Source of the DNA: Actinomadura sp. 6K520
GTDB lineage: Bacteria; Actinomycetota; Actinomycetes; Streptosporangiales; Streptosporangiaceae
DNA: 64,000 nt
Assembly (NCBI RefSeq): GCF_004349245.1
Contig: NZ_SMLC01000011.1
Coordinates: 1 to 64,000 of the forward strand
Reading direction: 5' to 3'
Below, piece after piece: positions 38,059 to 45,435 of this stretch. The stretch's first letter is position 1, and every line of letters begins with the position of its first letter. The translations under genes and the position numbers were made by a program. The notes beneath the pieces are model-generated. The model did no database searches. It saw only the letters and a program-made list of their open reading frames with translations, and was not told the DNA's origin.

Positions 38059-38355
38059 ATGAGCGGGACGGTCCCCGAGGTCTGGATCGAGGCCGGCGGG
38101 GGTCAGGACATGGTCCGCGCCGACATGATCGTGGTGGTCCGCCTGGACGAGACCGGGCGGCTGACCGCGCAGCTCCGCGACGAGGCCCGGGTCAGCGTGA
38201 CCCTCCTGGAGGGCTCGACCGACCCGCGCCCGCCCGATGACTTCCACCGCCGGCTGATCCGGACCGTCGCCGAGCTCGGCCGCACCGGCGGTGCGCAGCT
38301 CGTCTTCGCGCGGCACGACGGCGACGGCTGGCACTGGGCCAGCGAACCCGTGTAG
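38059..38355 (+). CDS. 98-aa protein downstream of the NACHT gene, unknown
   Basis: A small soluble protein starting at ATG 38059 with GAGGAG 9 bp upstream. It looks like a compact alpha/beta unit: VWIEAGGGQDMVRADMIVVVRLDETGRLTAQLRDEARVSVTLLEG, then a helix and the ending DGDGWHWASEPV. I do not recognise the family. It lies 172 bp after the NACHT stop on the same strand, so it may be part of the same transcription unit or have its own promoter. Proteins of this size near STAND genes can be adaptors (inference). Confidence 0.6.
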   Translation: MSGTVPEVWIEAGGGQDMVRADMIVVVRLDETGRLTAQLRDEARVSVTLLEGSTDPRPPDDFHRRLIRTVAELGRTGGAQLVFARHDGDGWHWASEPV

Positions 38356-38408
38356 GAACGCGCCGCCGCACCACCGGGCGCCGTCCCCGCCCGGGCGGCT
38401 CCCCGGTC

Positions 38409-38942
38409 TCAGACGCGGTCGGTGGAGATGTCGCAGGAGGCCAGGATCTCCTGCGGCATCATGTCCCCGGTCTCGATCGCGGACCTGGCCAGCGCGGCCT
38501 CGGCCGACGCGGACGCCGTGCCGGGCGGGACGACGAGAAGCAGGATCGGGTCCGCCTGGCCGTGGGTGACCGCGACGACGTGGTCGAGGTGGGCCAGCCA
38601 GCCCACCCGGACCTCACGCCCCTGGACGGTGATGCGGAGGGGGATCTCGTCCCAGTCGTAGAAGTCGATGGTCACCCGGGCCACCGGGACGCCGTCCGGC
38701 CCGGTCAGCGCGGTCAGGAGGTCGGTGAGCTCGGTGGCGGTGTCGCGGGACCGGGGCCACCAGCCGCCGTCCAGGACCCCGCGGCCGGTGCCGCTCGGGA
38801 CGAGGCGCAGGCGCGGCCGCAGCGGTGTCGCGGTTTCCGGGGGCGCCGTGCCGGGCTGTGCGGTGGCAGGGAGCGCGGCTACGGAGAGTGCGGTTTCGAG
38901 CGGTGCGCCCGGGGAGGCGAGCTGCGCTGCTTCTCGGGCCAT
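38409..38942 (-). CDS. DUF5994 protein (copy 2)
   Basis: A 177-residue paralogue of the protein at 25023-25601. Shared landmarks are LDGGWWPRSRDTATEL, DWDEIPLRITVQG and VRVGWL, and both end in an Ala-rich helix followed by a divergent tail. This copy has a 40-residue Ala/Thr/Pro-rich N-terminal extension that is probably disordered. The ATG at 38942 is the only good start. It is divergent from a GAF-domain gene, which parallels the GAF-SpoIIE/STAS context of copy 1. Function unknown. Confidence 0.7.
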   Translation of the reverse strand: MAREAAQLASPGAPLETALSVAALPATAQPGTAPPETATPLRPRLRLVPSGTGRGVLDGGWWPRSRDTATELTDLLTALTGPDGVPVARVTIDFYDWDEIPLRITVQGREVRVGWLAHLDHVVAVTHGQADPILLLVVPPGTASASAEAALARSAIETGDMMPQEILASCDISTDRV

Positions 38943-39296
38943 GGACGGGCCCCATTCTCGGTCCGTACGGGACCGGTACGTATACCGCCGGGGACGGCGC
39001 GGCAGGACGGCCGGCGCGCGGGAATGCCCACGGCGCCCGCCAGTCTACGTCACGCGACGTGCACGGCTCAGGGCGTAGACTCGCGGTGACCAGGAGTTCT
39101 CATCGCGGGCGGCCGAGCCCGCGTCTCCCTGGTATCTCGCCACTCGGCTCGCTACCGGGCCAGACGGGTCCGCCTCCGTGACGCCACCGCACCTCCCCGC
39201 CCTCCCCCGCCGAACGCCGGCGGCGCGGCCCTTCGGCCGGCCGTGCGGACCCGCGCCGGGACCCTGGCTCCGAGCAGCAGGGGGACGGGGTGCGGC
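38943..39296. other. Divergent intergenic region
   Basis: 354 bp between the DUF5994 and GAF genes, which point apart, so both promoters should lie here. GGTCC-GTACG-GGACC near 38960 is a small dyad that could be an operator. I see no small gene or RNA gene. Confidence 0.4.
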
Positions 39297-39896
39297 ATGA
39301 CCGGTGACGACCTGCGGCCGGACGCCTGGGGGCCGCCCAGCGGCGCGGCGGACGCCCGGCGCCTCGCGGCCTCGTTCGACCTGATGACGGCGGTCCTCGA
39401 CGGGACCCCGCTGCACGGCCTGCTGACCCTGGTGGCGGAGCAGGCCCGCGCCATGGCGGCCGTTCCGCTGGCGTTCATCGCCCTGCCCGCCGAAGACGCC
39501 CTCATGCTGCGCATCGAGATCGCGGTCGGCGCCGGGAGCGAGCGGGTGCGCGGGCTGACGGTGCGGCGCGGGCGGTCGATGCTCGGCCGGGTGTTCAGCT
39601 CCCACCGGGCGCTGTCCGCCCGGATCGTCGCCGACCAGACCCTCAGCACGCTGCCGCCCGGCCCGATCCTGATCCTGCCGCTGGACACCGGGGAGGCGAC
39701 GCGCGGGGTGCTCGCCGCGCTCGGGCCGCCCGGGGCGGCGCCGTGCAGCCCGTCCACCGCCCGGCAGTTGCTGCTGTTCGCCGACACCGCCGCCCGCCTC
39801 ATCCAGCTCGCCGAGGACCGGCGCGCGGCCGTCCCCCGGGGCCCGGTGGACGCGGACGTCATCCCGCTCCAGCCGCCGCACACCCCGCGTTCGTGA
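39297..39896 (+). CDS. Stand-alone GAF-domain protein
   Basis: A 199-residue protein consisting mostly of one GAF domain (about 20-175: ASFDLMTAVLDGTPLHGLLTLVAEQARAMAAVPLAFIALP...). It resembles the first GAF of actinobacterial sensor kinases, with the conserved region TVRRGRSMLGRVFSSHRALSARI. No output domain is attached, so it may be a regulatory subunit. The ATG at 39297 gives the family start; an in-frame start further up adds 18 unrelated residues. It is divergent from the DUF5994 gene. Confidence 0.72.
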   Translation: MTGDDLRPDAWGPPSGAADARRLAASFDLMTAVLDGTPLHGLLTLVAEQARAMAAVPLAFIALPAEDALMLRIEIAVGAGSERVRGLTVRRGRSMLGRVFSSHRALSARIVADQTLSTLPPGPILILPLDTGEATRGVLAALGPPGAAPCSPSTARQLLLFADTAARLIQLAEDRRAAVPRGPVDADVIPLQPPHTPRS

Positions 39897-39988
39897 CCCG
39901 GACGGGGCGGAAATCCGACACGCCCCGGTCCGTACCGCGAAGCATGTGATACCGTGACGAGTAGTTGCGGTTCCCATAGACATTCTCG

Positions 39989-40023
39989 TGCGCCTGTCGG
40001 ATCTGACCTCAGGCGCATTTTTT
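39989..40023 (+). terminator. Terminator-like hairpin in the cold-shock gene leader
   Basis: An 8-bp perfect stem TGCGCCTG / CAGGCGCA with a 13-base loop is followed directly by six T residues. It lies 87-121 bp before the csp start and about 95 bp beyond the GAF gene stop. It may end upstream transcripts, or act as an attenuator in the csp leader if the promoter lies before it. Confidence 0.6.
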
Positions 40024-40109
40024 GTTGTTCTGGATCTTCCGGATGGGGCCATCGCGGCGTTTCGGTCGCGCACGGTGTGCGGTCGGGATAGACCCAGAAG
40101 GAAACGAAT

Positions 40110-40313
40110 ATGGCCACCGGTACCGTTAAGTGGTTCAACGCGGAAAAGGGCTTCGGCTTCATCGAGCAGGACGGCGGCGGCGCCGACGTCTTCGCCCACT
40201 ACTCCAACATCGCTGCCCAGGGCTTCCGTGAGCTCCAGGAGGGCCAGAAGGTGTCGTTCGACGTCACCCAGGGCCAGAAGGGCCTGCAGGCGGAGAACAT
40301 CGTTCCCGCCTGA
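40110..40313 (+). CDS. Cold-shock protein, CspA family
   Basis: A 67-residue single cold-shock domain. The RNP1 motif is KGFGFIEQ and RNP2 is DVFAHYSNI, in the usual order after [14 protein letters not shown]. It binds single-stranded RNA or DNA and should act as an RNA chaperone. The ribosome site AGAAGGAAA lies just before the ATG. The leader holds a terminator-like hairpin and a long T-rich stretch, and a strong terminator follows the gene, so it is monocistronic. Confidence 0.97.
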   Translation: MATGTVKWFNAEKGFGFIEQDGGGADVFAHYSNIAAQGFRELQEGQKVSFDVTQGQKGLQAENIVPA

Positions 40314-40328
40314 CCGGCGACAGCGCGG

Positions 40329-40379
40329 GCGTGCCCGCCGCCCCGGGGTCTCCCCGGAGCGGCGGGCACGCTCGTTTTC
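40329..40379 (+). terminator. Rho-independent terminator after the cold-shock gene
   Basis: A 13-bp perfect stem GCGTGCCCGCCGC / GCGGCGGGCACGC encloses a second GC-rich mini-hairpin and is followed by TCGTTTTC, 15 bp after the csp stop. Confidence 0.85.
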
Positions 40380-40415
40380 GCCCGCGGTGTCCTTTCGCCG
40401 GCCGGTGTCCGTCCG

Positions 40416-41777
40416 CTACCGGCGGCGCGCCACGTCGTACGCGGCGCAGCCGACCAGTTCGAGCGACACCTGGAGCCGCTTCAGGCTGATGTTCTGGGCG
40501 ATCGTGTCCTCGGGGGTGTGGTAGAGCGGTTCGAGCTGGCTCGGCGCCTCACCGCCGCGCCAGCTGAAGTTGCCCGCCGCGATGCCGCGCTCGTAGAACG
40601 CCTCGTGGTCGCTGGAGCCGCGGGCGGTGGGGCCCTGGACCTGCCCGGCGTAGCCGAGCCGGCCCGCGGCGGCGTTCACCGCGGCCGTGGTGGTGTTGTC
40701 GGCGCCGTCCACGGACAGCAGCCAGTAGGTGTCCGCGGGCGGGTGGCTGGTGGCGACCATGTCGTTCTGGAAGCAGCCGGTGATCTGCGCGACGCCCGCC
40801 TCGTCGAGTTCCCGCACGTAGTGGCGGGCACCGATCAGGCCGTACTCCTCCGAGCCCCACAGGCAGATGCGGATCGCCTGCTGGGTGGGCAGCCGCCGCA
40901 GGACGCGCGCCAGCTCCAGGCACAGCACGGTCCCGCTGCCGTCGTCGTTGGCGCCGGGCGAGCCCGGGACGCTGTCGTAGTGCGCGCTGACGATGACGGC
41001 CTTGCCCTCGGGGTTGGGCAGCGTCGCCTTCCGCTCGGCCAGGACGTTGTACGAGGTCAGCCCCGAGTAGTGCGTGACCTCGAACGACAGCCGCCGGGCG
41101 CCCGCGCGGATCCGCTCGCCGTGGTACTCGGCCAGGCCCAGCACCGGGATCGCGACCTGCTCCCCCAGGTTCGGGGTGAACGAGCCGGGCTTGCGCTCCG
41201 GGTAGGTCTCCGAGCGGGCGTTGACGATGAGCGCCGCCTTGGCGCCCGCGGCCGCGGCGGCCTTGGCCTGCTCGGTCTCCATGCCGGTCACGCGGTCGAA
41301 CAGCACCAGCCTGCCCCGCACGTCGCCGGTGATCTCGGTGACCCGGCCGACGTCCACCACCTTGCCGTCCACCGAGCCGACGGCGCCCTGTGGCGCGGCG
41401 CTGCACTGCCAGAGCCGCTCACCGCGGGCGCGGATCTCCGCGAGGTACTTGTCGGCGACCGGGAACGGCTGCAGTTCGACCTGGTAGCCGAGTTCGCGCA
41501 GCGTCCCGGCGATGTAGCGGGCGGCGCGGTGCTCGGACCGGGTGCCGGCGATACGCCAGCCGATCTCGTCGCTGAGCACCCTGAGGTGCCGCAGCGCGCG
41601 GCGGGCGTCGACCCGGGCGACCACGGCCCGGTCGCCGACGGTGAGGGAGGGCGGCAGCGCGGCGCCGGGGCGCTGCCGGGTCGCGGCGGCGGCGGTGCCG
41701 GGGAGCAGGCCGACGGTCGCGAACCCGGCGAAGGCCGCGGCTCCGGCCAGCAGGTCGCGGCGTTTGACCTCGGACAT
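40416..41777 (-). CDS. Tat-exported M28-family aminopeptidase
   Basis: A 453-residue zinc peptidase. The N-terminus KRRDLLAGAAAFAGFATVGLLPG is a twin-arginine signal. A PA-domain-like insert (about 140-240) precedes the M28 metal site. VSAHYDSVPGSPGANDDGSG supplies His and the bridging Asp, CLWGSEEYGLIGARHY supplies the catalytic Glu pair, and NDMV and DHEAF follow. It should release N-terminal amino acids from peptides outside the cell. It is monocistronic, and its upstream gap is shared with the divergent universal stress protein gene. Confidence 0.88.
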   Translation of the reverse strand: MSEVKRRDLLAGAAAFAGFATVGLLPGTAAAATRQRPGAALPPSLTVGDRAVVARVDARRALRHLRVLSDEIGWRIAGTRSEHRAARYIAGTLRELGYQVELQPFPVADKYLAEIRARGERLWQCSAAPQGAVGSVDGKVVDVGRVTEITGDVRGRLVLFDRVTGMETEQAKAAAAAGAKAALIVNARSETYPERKPGSFTPNLGEQVAIPVLGLAEYHGERIRAGARRLSFEVTHYSGLTSYNVLAERKATLPNPEGKAVIVSAHYDSVPGSPGANDDGSGTVLCLELARVLRRLPTQQAIRICLWGSEEYGLIGARHYVRELDEAGVAQITGCFQNDMVATSHPPADTYWLLSVDGADNTTTAAVNAAAGRLGYAGQVQGPTARGSSDHEAFYERGIAAGNFSWRGGEAPSQLEPLYHTPEDTIAQNISLKRLQVSLELVGCAAYDVARRR

Positions 41778-41949
41778 GGCGTCTCCTCATGGAGATAGGG
41801 GCCGTGCCCGTCCGCTCGGGTCTCAAGCGTGCCGGGCGACGACCTGACAAGGATCTTTGCCCCCGTTTGCACGAACCTACGAAAAGGGCCCTATAGCGGC
41901 AAGAAAGGCATACCGTTCCGCAACTCAATCGTGATCAAGACCGGTCGGG

Positions 41950-42013
41950 ATGATCACGCCGGGTTCGACCGCGGGTCGCCGCCGCACGGCCGGGGGCCGC
42001 ACGGCGTGATCAT
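41950..42013. repeat. Inverted repeat with 12-bp arms
   Basis: ATGATCACGCCG (41950-41961) and CGGCGTGATCAT (42002-42013) are exact reverse complements 40 bp apart, and the interval holds two copies of GCCGCACGGC. This could form a cruciform or RNA hairpin or bind a looped regulator. Confidence 0.5.
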
Positions 42014-42048
42014 GTGCGGGCCTTCCCGTTGACCCGGAGACCCGGAAA

Positions 42049-42084
42049 GGGACCAACGGCGGCCGGCCGCGGGACCAAGGTCGC
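42049..42084 (+). promoter_or_regulatory. Tandem DosR/DevR-like boxes upstream of USP gene
   Basis: GGGACCAACGGC (from 42049) and GGGACCAAGGTCGC (42071-42084) start 22 bp apart, two helical turns. The second matches the DosR consensus GGGACTWWAGTCCC at 11 of 14 positions and is internally palindromic (GACC-AA-GGTC). Universal stress protein genes are classic DosR targets in mycobacteria. Confidence 0.5.
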
Positions 42085-42198
42085 TATTCGCCCGCGAATA
42101 TCCAATGGACCCTCATATTGACAGGTTCAGTGGCCGGATGAGCCGCACTGCCGTCCATTACGGAGACTAACCGTATACGCCTCATAAAGGAGGAGAAA

Positions 42199-43050
42199 AT
42201 GTCAACGGAACGAAGAGCCGTCCTCGTCGGAGCCGACGGCTCCGCCCCCTCCGACCTCGCCGTCGCCTGGGCCGCGGACGAAGCGGCGCGGACCGGCAGG
42301 TCCCTGCGCCTCGTCCACGTCGTGGAGACGGCCATGCTGGACGTCCCCGCCCGCACGACCGACGGCATCGTCGCGGAACTCACCGAGGCGGGCAGCCGGA
42401 TCCTGCGGGACGCCGAGGCCCTCGCGCTGCGCCGGCAGCCGCGGCTCGTCGTCGAGACCGAGGCCGTCCACGAGCCGGACGTACCGAGCGGGCTGCGGCG
42501 GTTCGCCGGCGAGTCCGCGGCGGTGGTCGTCGGCCATCGCGGCCGGGGCGGCTTCACGGGGCTGCTGCTCGGCTCCACCGGCCTGCGCCTGACCGGCACC
42601 TACCCCGGCCCGGTGGTCGTGGTCCGCGACCGGGCCGACATCACGGCCGACGAGGTCGTGGCGGGCGTCGACCTGGTCGAGGACCCCGCGCCCGTGCTCG
42701 ACTACGCGTTCGCCACCGCCGCCGCCCGCGAAGCCCCGCTGCGCGTGGTGCACGCCCGCCAGCCCGCACCGCTCGCCGTCGAGGCGCGGGTGGACCGGCG
42801 GAACGCGGAAGAGACCACCCGCGAGCACCTGACTTCCGTCCTGGCGCCCTGGCGGGACCGCTACCCGGACGTCAAGGTCGCCGAAGAGGTGTTCGTCGGC
42901 CACCCCGTCGACGCGCTGGCGACCGCGTCCGCGAACGCGGGCCTCGTAGTCGTCGGCTCCCGGGAGCGCAACATCCCGCTGGGATCGGTGAGCCACGGCG
43001 TGCTCCACCACGCCCGCGGCCCGGTCGCCGTCGTCCGCTCCTACACATGA
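42199..43050 (+). CDS. Tandem-domain universal stress protein
   Basis: A 283-residue protein of two UspA domains. Domain 1 (about 5-145) has the ATP-binding pattern GHRGRGGFTGLLLGST, which fits G-2x-G-9x-GS. Domain 2 (about 152-282) has GSRERNIPLGSVSH, where the second Gly is replaced by Glu, so nucleotide binding there may be lost. The ATG follows a near-ideal AAGGAGGAG. It is monocistronic, ended by a strong hairpin. DosR-like boxes upstream suggest induction by low oxygen or redox stress (inference). Confidence 0.9.
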   Translation: MSTERRAVLVGADGSAPSDLAVAWAADEAARTGRSLRLVHVVETAMLDVPARTTDGIVAELTEAGSRILRDAEALALRRQPRLVVETEAVHEPDVPSGLRRFAGESAAVVVGHRGRGGFTGLLLGSTGLRLTGTYPGPVVVVRDRADITADEVVAGVDLVEDPAPVLDYAFATAAAREAPLRVVHARQPAPLAVEARVDRRNAEETTREHLTSVLAPWRDRYPDVKVAEEVFVGHPVDALATASANAGLVVVGSRERNIPLGSVSHGVLHHARGPVAVVRSYT

Positions 43051-43066
43051 CGCCCGGTTCGTCTCT

Positions 43067-43101
43067 GCGATGAAGGGGCGGGGCCTCCGCTCCTTCATCG
43101 C
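43067..43101 (+). terminator. Hairpin terminator after USP gene
   Basis: A 15-bp stem (14 of 15 paired) GCGATGAAGGGGCGG / CCGCTCCTTCATCGC with a 5-base loop, 16 bp beyond the USP stop. No U-tract. Confidence 0.75.
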
Positions 43102-43130
43102 GTCAACGGCTTACCGGTTCCGCCCGCGAC

Positions 43131-43198
43131 TCAGATCACCAGTCCGTTGCGGTAGGCGTAGACGACCGCCTGGACACGGTCGCGCAGATCCAGCACAG
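43131..43198 (-). pseudogene. Fossil 3' end of a NarL/LuxR response-regulator gene
   Basis: The minus strand reads AVLDLRDRVQAVVYAYRNGLVI-stop, the exact style of the last helix of NarL/FixJ-type response regulators (KLDLRDRVQAVVYAYE.GLV). The homology stops abruptly upstream and there is no receiver domain nearby. I read it as the remaining tail of a deleted regulator gene between the USP and kinase genes. Confidence 0.65.
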
Positions 43199-43263
43199 CG
43201 TGCCCGCCGGAATGGACTCGCGAATTCGAATGGCGGGGGTAGTCGCGGGATCCGGAATTCGCG

Positions 43264-45423
43264 TTACGCGCTGAGGCGGATCGCCTGCACAACGACGCTG
43301 TCCACGACGCAGTACACCGTTCCGCCCGCCGCGGTGTAGTGCTGCGTAGAACCCACCACGCGCTGGACGTCCTCGAATTCGAACCGGTGGCGGGTGCGGC
43401 CGGTCGCCAGGTCGAAGACTGACATGCCGCCCACGGCGCCGTAGTACACCAGGGAGCCGGAGATCAGCGGTCGTTCGCCGAGGCCCCGGTCGACGTCGCG
43501 TTCCCAGCGGGGTTCGCCGGTGGCGGCGTCCAGGGCGGCGACCCGTCCCTCGTTGTCGGTGACCACGGCCAGCCCGCCGCCCACGGCCGGGATCGAGAAG
43601 CCGCGCTGCCCGCCGCGCTCGGAGGCGCCCGCCCCCTGCCGCTTCCACCGGACGCGTCCGGTCGCCGGTTCGATGGCGTGCAGGGTGCCGTTCAGGCCGC
43701 CGACGAAGGCGAGGCCGCCGGCGACGCCGACCGGCAGCCCTTCGGGGGCGTCGGCCGCCGCGCCGTCCCCCAGGTCGGTGCGCCACCGCTGCCGCCCGGT
43801 GGCCGCGTCGAGGCCGAGGACGGAGCCGCTCCCGGTGAGCACCGCCACCACGTCGCCCGCCACCATGGGCGTCGTGGTGGCGGGCGCGCCCGTCCGCCGC
43901 TGCCAGCGGGCGTTGCCGGTGGTGACGTCGATCCCGTAGACGAACCCTTCCCGCGTCCCGAAGAAGCACGTGTTCCCCGACAGCACCGCCCGGCTCTGCA
44001 GCAGATCGTCCGAGCGGTACCGCCAGCGGGCCCGGCCGGTCGCCGCGTCGTACCCGTACAGGCCGTACTCGCCGGTGCCGGAGCTGCCGGTGAGGCAGAC
44101 GACGCCGGCGCCGGCGACCGGGGCGGGCGCGAGCCCGAATGTCCGCAGCCGCTCGGTCCACAGGGTCTTGCCCGTCGCCAGGTCGAACCCGGTCAGCAGG
44201 TCGCCGGACGAGTCGTAGAGGAAGCCCCTGCCGTCGAGCAGGGCCGCCGACGAGTCGCGGGCGGCCGTGAAGCTCCCGCGCCACCGCTGCTTCCCGGTCC
44301 GGGCGTCGATCGCGAACGTCGCGCCGGTGAGCCTGGCGGAGCCGAACGCGTACACGGTGCCGCCGTGCGCGACCAGCCGCGCCCTGACGTACATCTCGTC
44401 GGGCAGCGTGAACGTCCAGCGGACGGGGTCGTCGCCGCGGCGCAGGAGGAGGCTGGCGCCGGTGCCGCCCGCCGCCAGCGCGGTGAAGGCGACGCCGGCC
44501 GTGCCGATGGCGAGGAGCCGGCGGCGGCTCGGGCCGCCGGGGACGGTCGCCTCCCCCCGCCGGCCGACGTCCTGCGCGACGTGCGGCGGGAGCCACCGCG
44601 TGCCCTGCGGGGCGGCGGCGGGGTCGGCGGACAGCTCCGCCAGCAGCCGGTCGGTGCCGGGACGGCGGTCCGGGTCCTTCTCCATGCACGCCGCGATCAG
44701 GGCGCGCAGGCCGGGGTCGGGCACGGCGTCCAGGTAGGGCGGCAGGTGCATGACGCGGTACACCATCTCGTGCAGGGCGCCCACCCCGAACGGACCGGTA
44801 CCGGTGGCGGCGTAGGTCAGGACCGAGCCGAACGAGAAGACGTCGGTCGGCGTGCCGGCCGGGAGGCCGGACGCCTGCTCGGGGGACATGTAGGCGGGGG
44901 TGCCGAGGGTCGCACCGGTCCGGGTGAGCGTCGTGGCCTCGCTCGGGCGGGCGATGCCGAAGTCGATGACGCGCGGCCCCTCGGGCGTGAGCATCACGTT
45001 GGACGGCTTCAGGTCGCGGTGCACGATCCCGGCGGCGTGGATGGACCGCAGCGCCTCGGCGAGCCCGGCGCCGAGCGCCCGCACCGCGGGCGGGGGCAGC
45101 GGCCCGTGCGTCGCGACGGCCTCCTGGAGGGACATGCCGCGCAGGTAGGTCGTCGCCAGCCAGGGCGGCGACGCGTCGGGGTCGGCGTCGACCACCGGGG
45201 CGGTGTACACACCGCCGACGGCGCGGGCCGCGGTGATCTCGCGCCGGAACCGTGCCCGGAAGTCGCCGTCCTCCGCCATGGCCGGGTGGATGACCTTGAT
45301 GGCGACCGTGCGGCCGGCGGGCGACCGGCCGAGGAAGACCTGGCCCATCCCGCCCGCGCCCAGCCGCCCCGCGACGCGGTAGGGCCCGACCTGCCGCGGA
45401 TCTCCCGGACGTGTCGCGGACAT
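43264..45423 (-). CDS. Ser/Thr kinase-PQQ propeller receptor (copy 1)
   Basis: A 719-residue membrane kinase. The PknB-type domain spans about 12-270 with the P-loop GRLGAGGMGQVFLG, the ATP-anchoring Lys in AIKVIHP, the catalytic HRDLKPSN and DFGIA. A single membrane segment (about 312-335, LLAIGTAGVAFTALAAGGTG) leads to an extracellular PQQ-type beta propeller made of repeats such as GLDAATGRQRW and GYDAATGRARW. The propeller should sense a ligand or wall component. The start at 45423 has GGAGAG upstream, and the upstream sister kinase stops 12 bp before, so the two are an operon and clear paralogues. Confidence 0.9.
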   Translation of the reverse strand: MSATRPGDPRQVGPYRVAGRLGAGGMGQVFLGRSPAGRTVAIKVIHPAMAEDGDFRARFRREITAARAVGGVYTAPVVDADPDASPPWLATTYLRGMSLQEAVATHGPLPPPAVRALGAGLAEALRSIHAAGIVHRDLKPSNVMLTPEGPRVIDFGIARPSEATTLTRTGATLGTPAYMSPEQASGLPAGTPTDVFSFGSVLTYAATGTGPFGVGALHEMVYRVMHLPPYLDAVPDPGLRALIAACMEKDPDRRPGTDRLLAELSADPAAAPQGTRWLPPHVAQDVGRRGEATVPGGPSRRRLLAIGTAGVAFTALAAGGTGASLLLRRGDDPVRWTFTLPDEMYVRARLVAHGGTVYAFGSARLTGATFAIDARTGKQRWRGSFTAARDSSAALLDGRGFLYDSSGDLLTGFDLATGKTLWTERLRTFGLAPAPVAGAGVVCLTGSSGTGEYGLYGYDAATGRARWRYRSDDLLQSRAVLSGNTCFFGTREGFVYGIDVTTGNARWQRRTGAPATTTPMVAGDVVAVLTGSGSVLGLDAATGRQRWRTDLGDGAAADAPEGLPVGVAGGLAFVGGLNGTLHAIEPATGRVRWKRQGAGASERGGQRGFSIPAVGGGLAVVTDNEGRVAALDAATGEPRWERDVDRGLGERPLISGSLVYYGAVGGMSVFDLATGRTRHRFEFEDVQRVVGSTQHYTAAGGTVYCVVDSVVVQAIRLSA

Positions 45424-45435
45424 CGCTCTCCGTTC

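Larger units (their letters stand above)
41778..42198. other. Divergent promoter region of M28 peptidase and USP genes
   Basis: 421 bp without a gene. It holds a long inverted repeat (41950-42013), two DosR-like boxes (42049, 42071) and a small palindrome TATTCG-CCCG-CGAATA (42085-42100). This is a likely regulatory hub for the stress protein gene. Confidence 0.55.
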
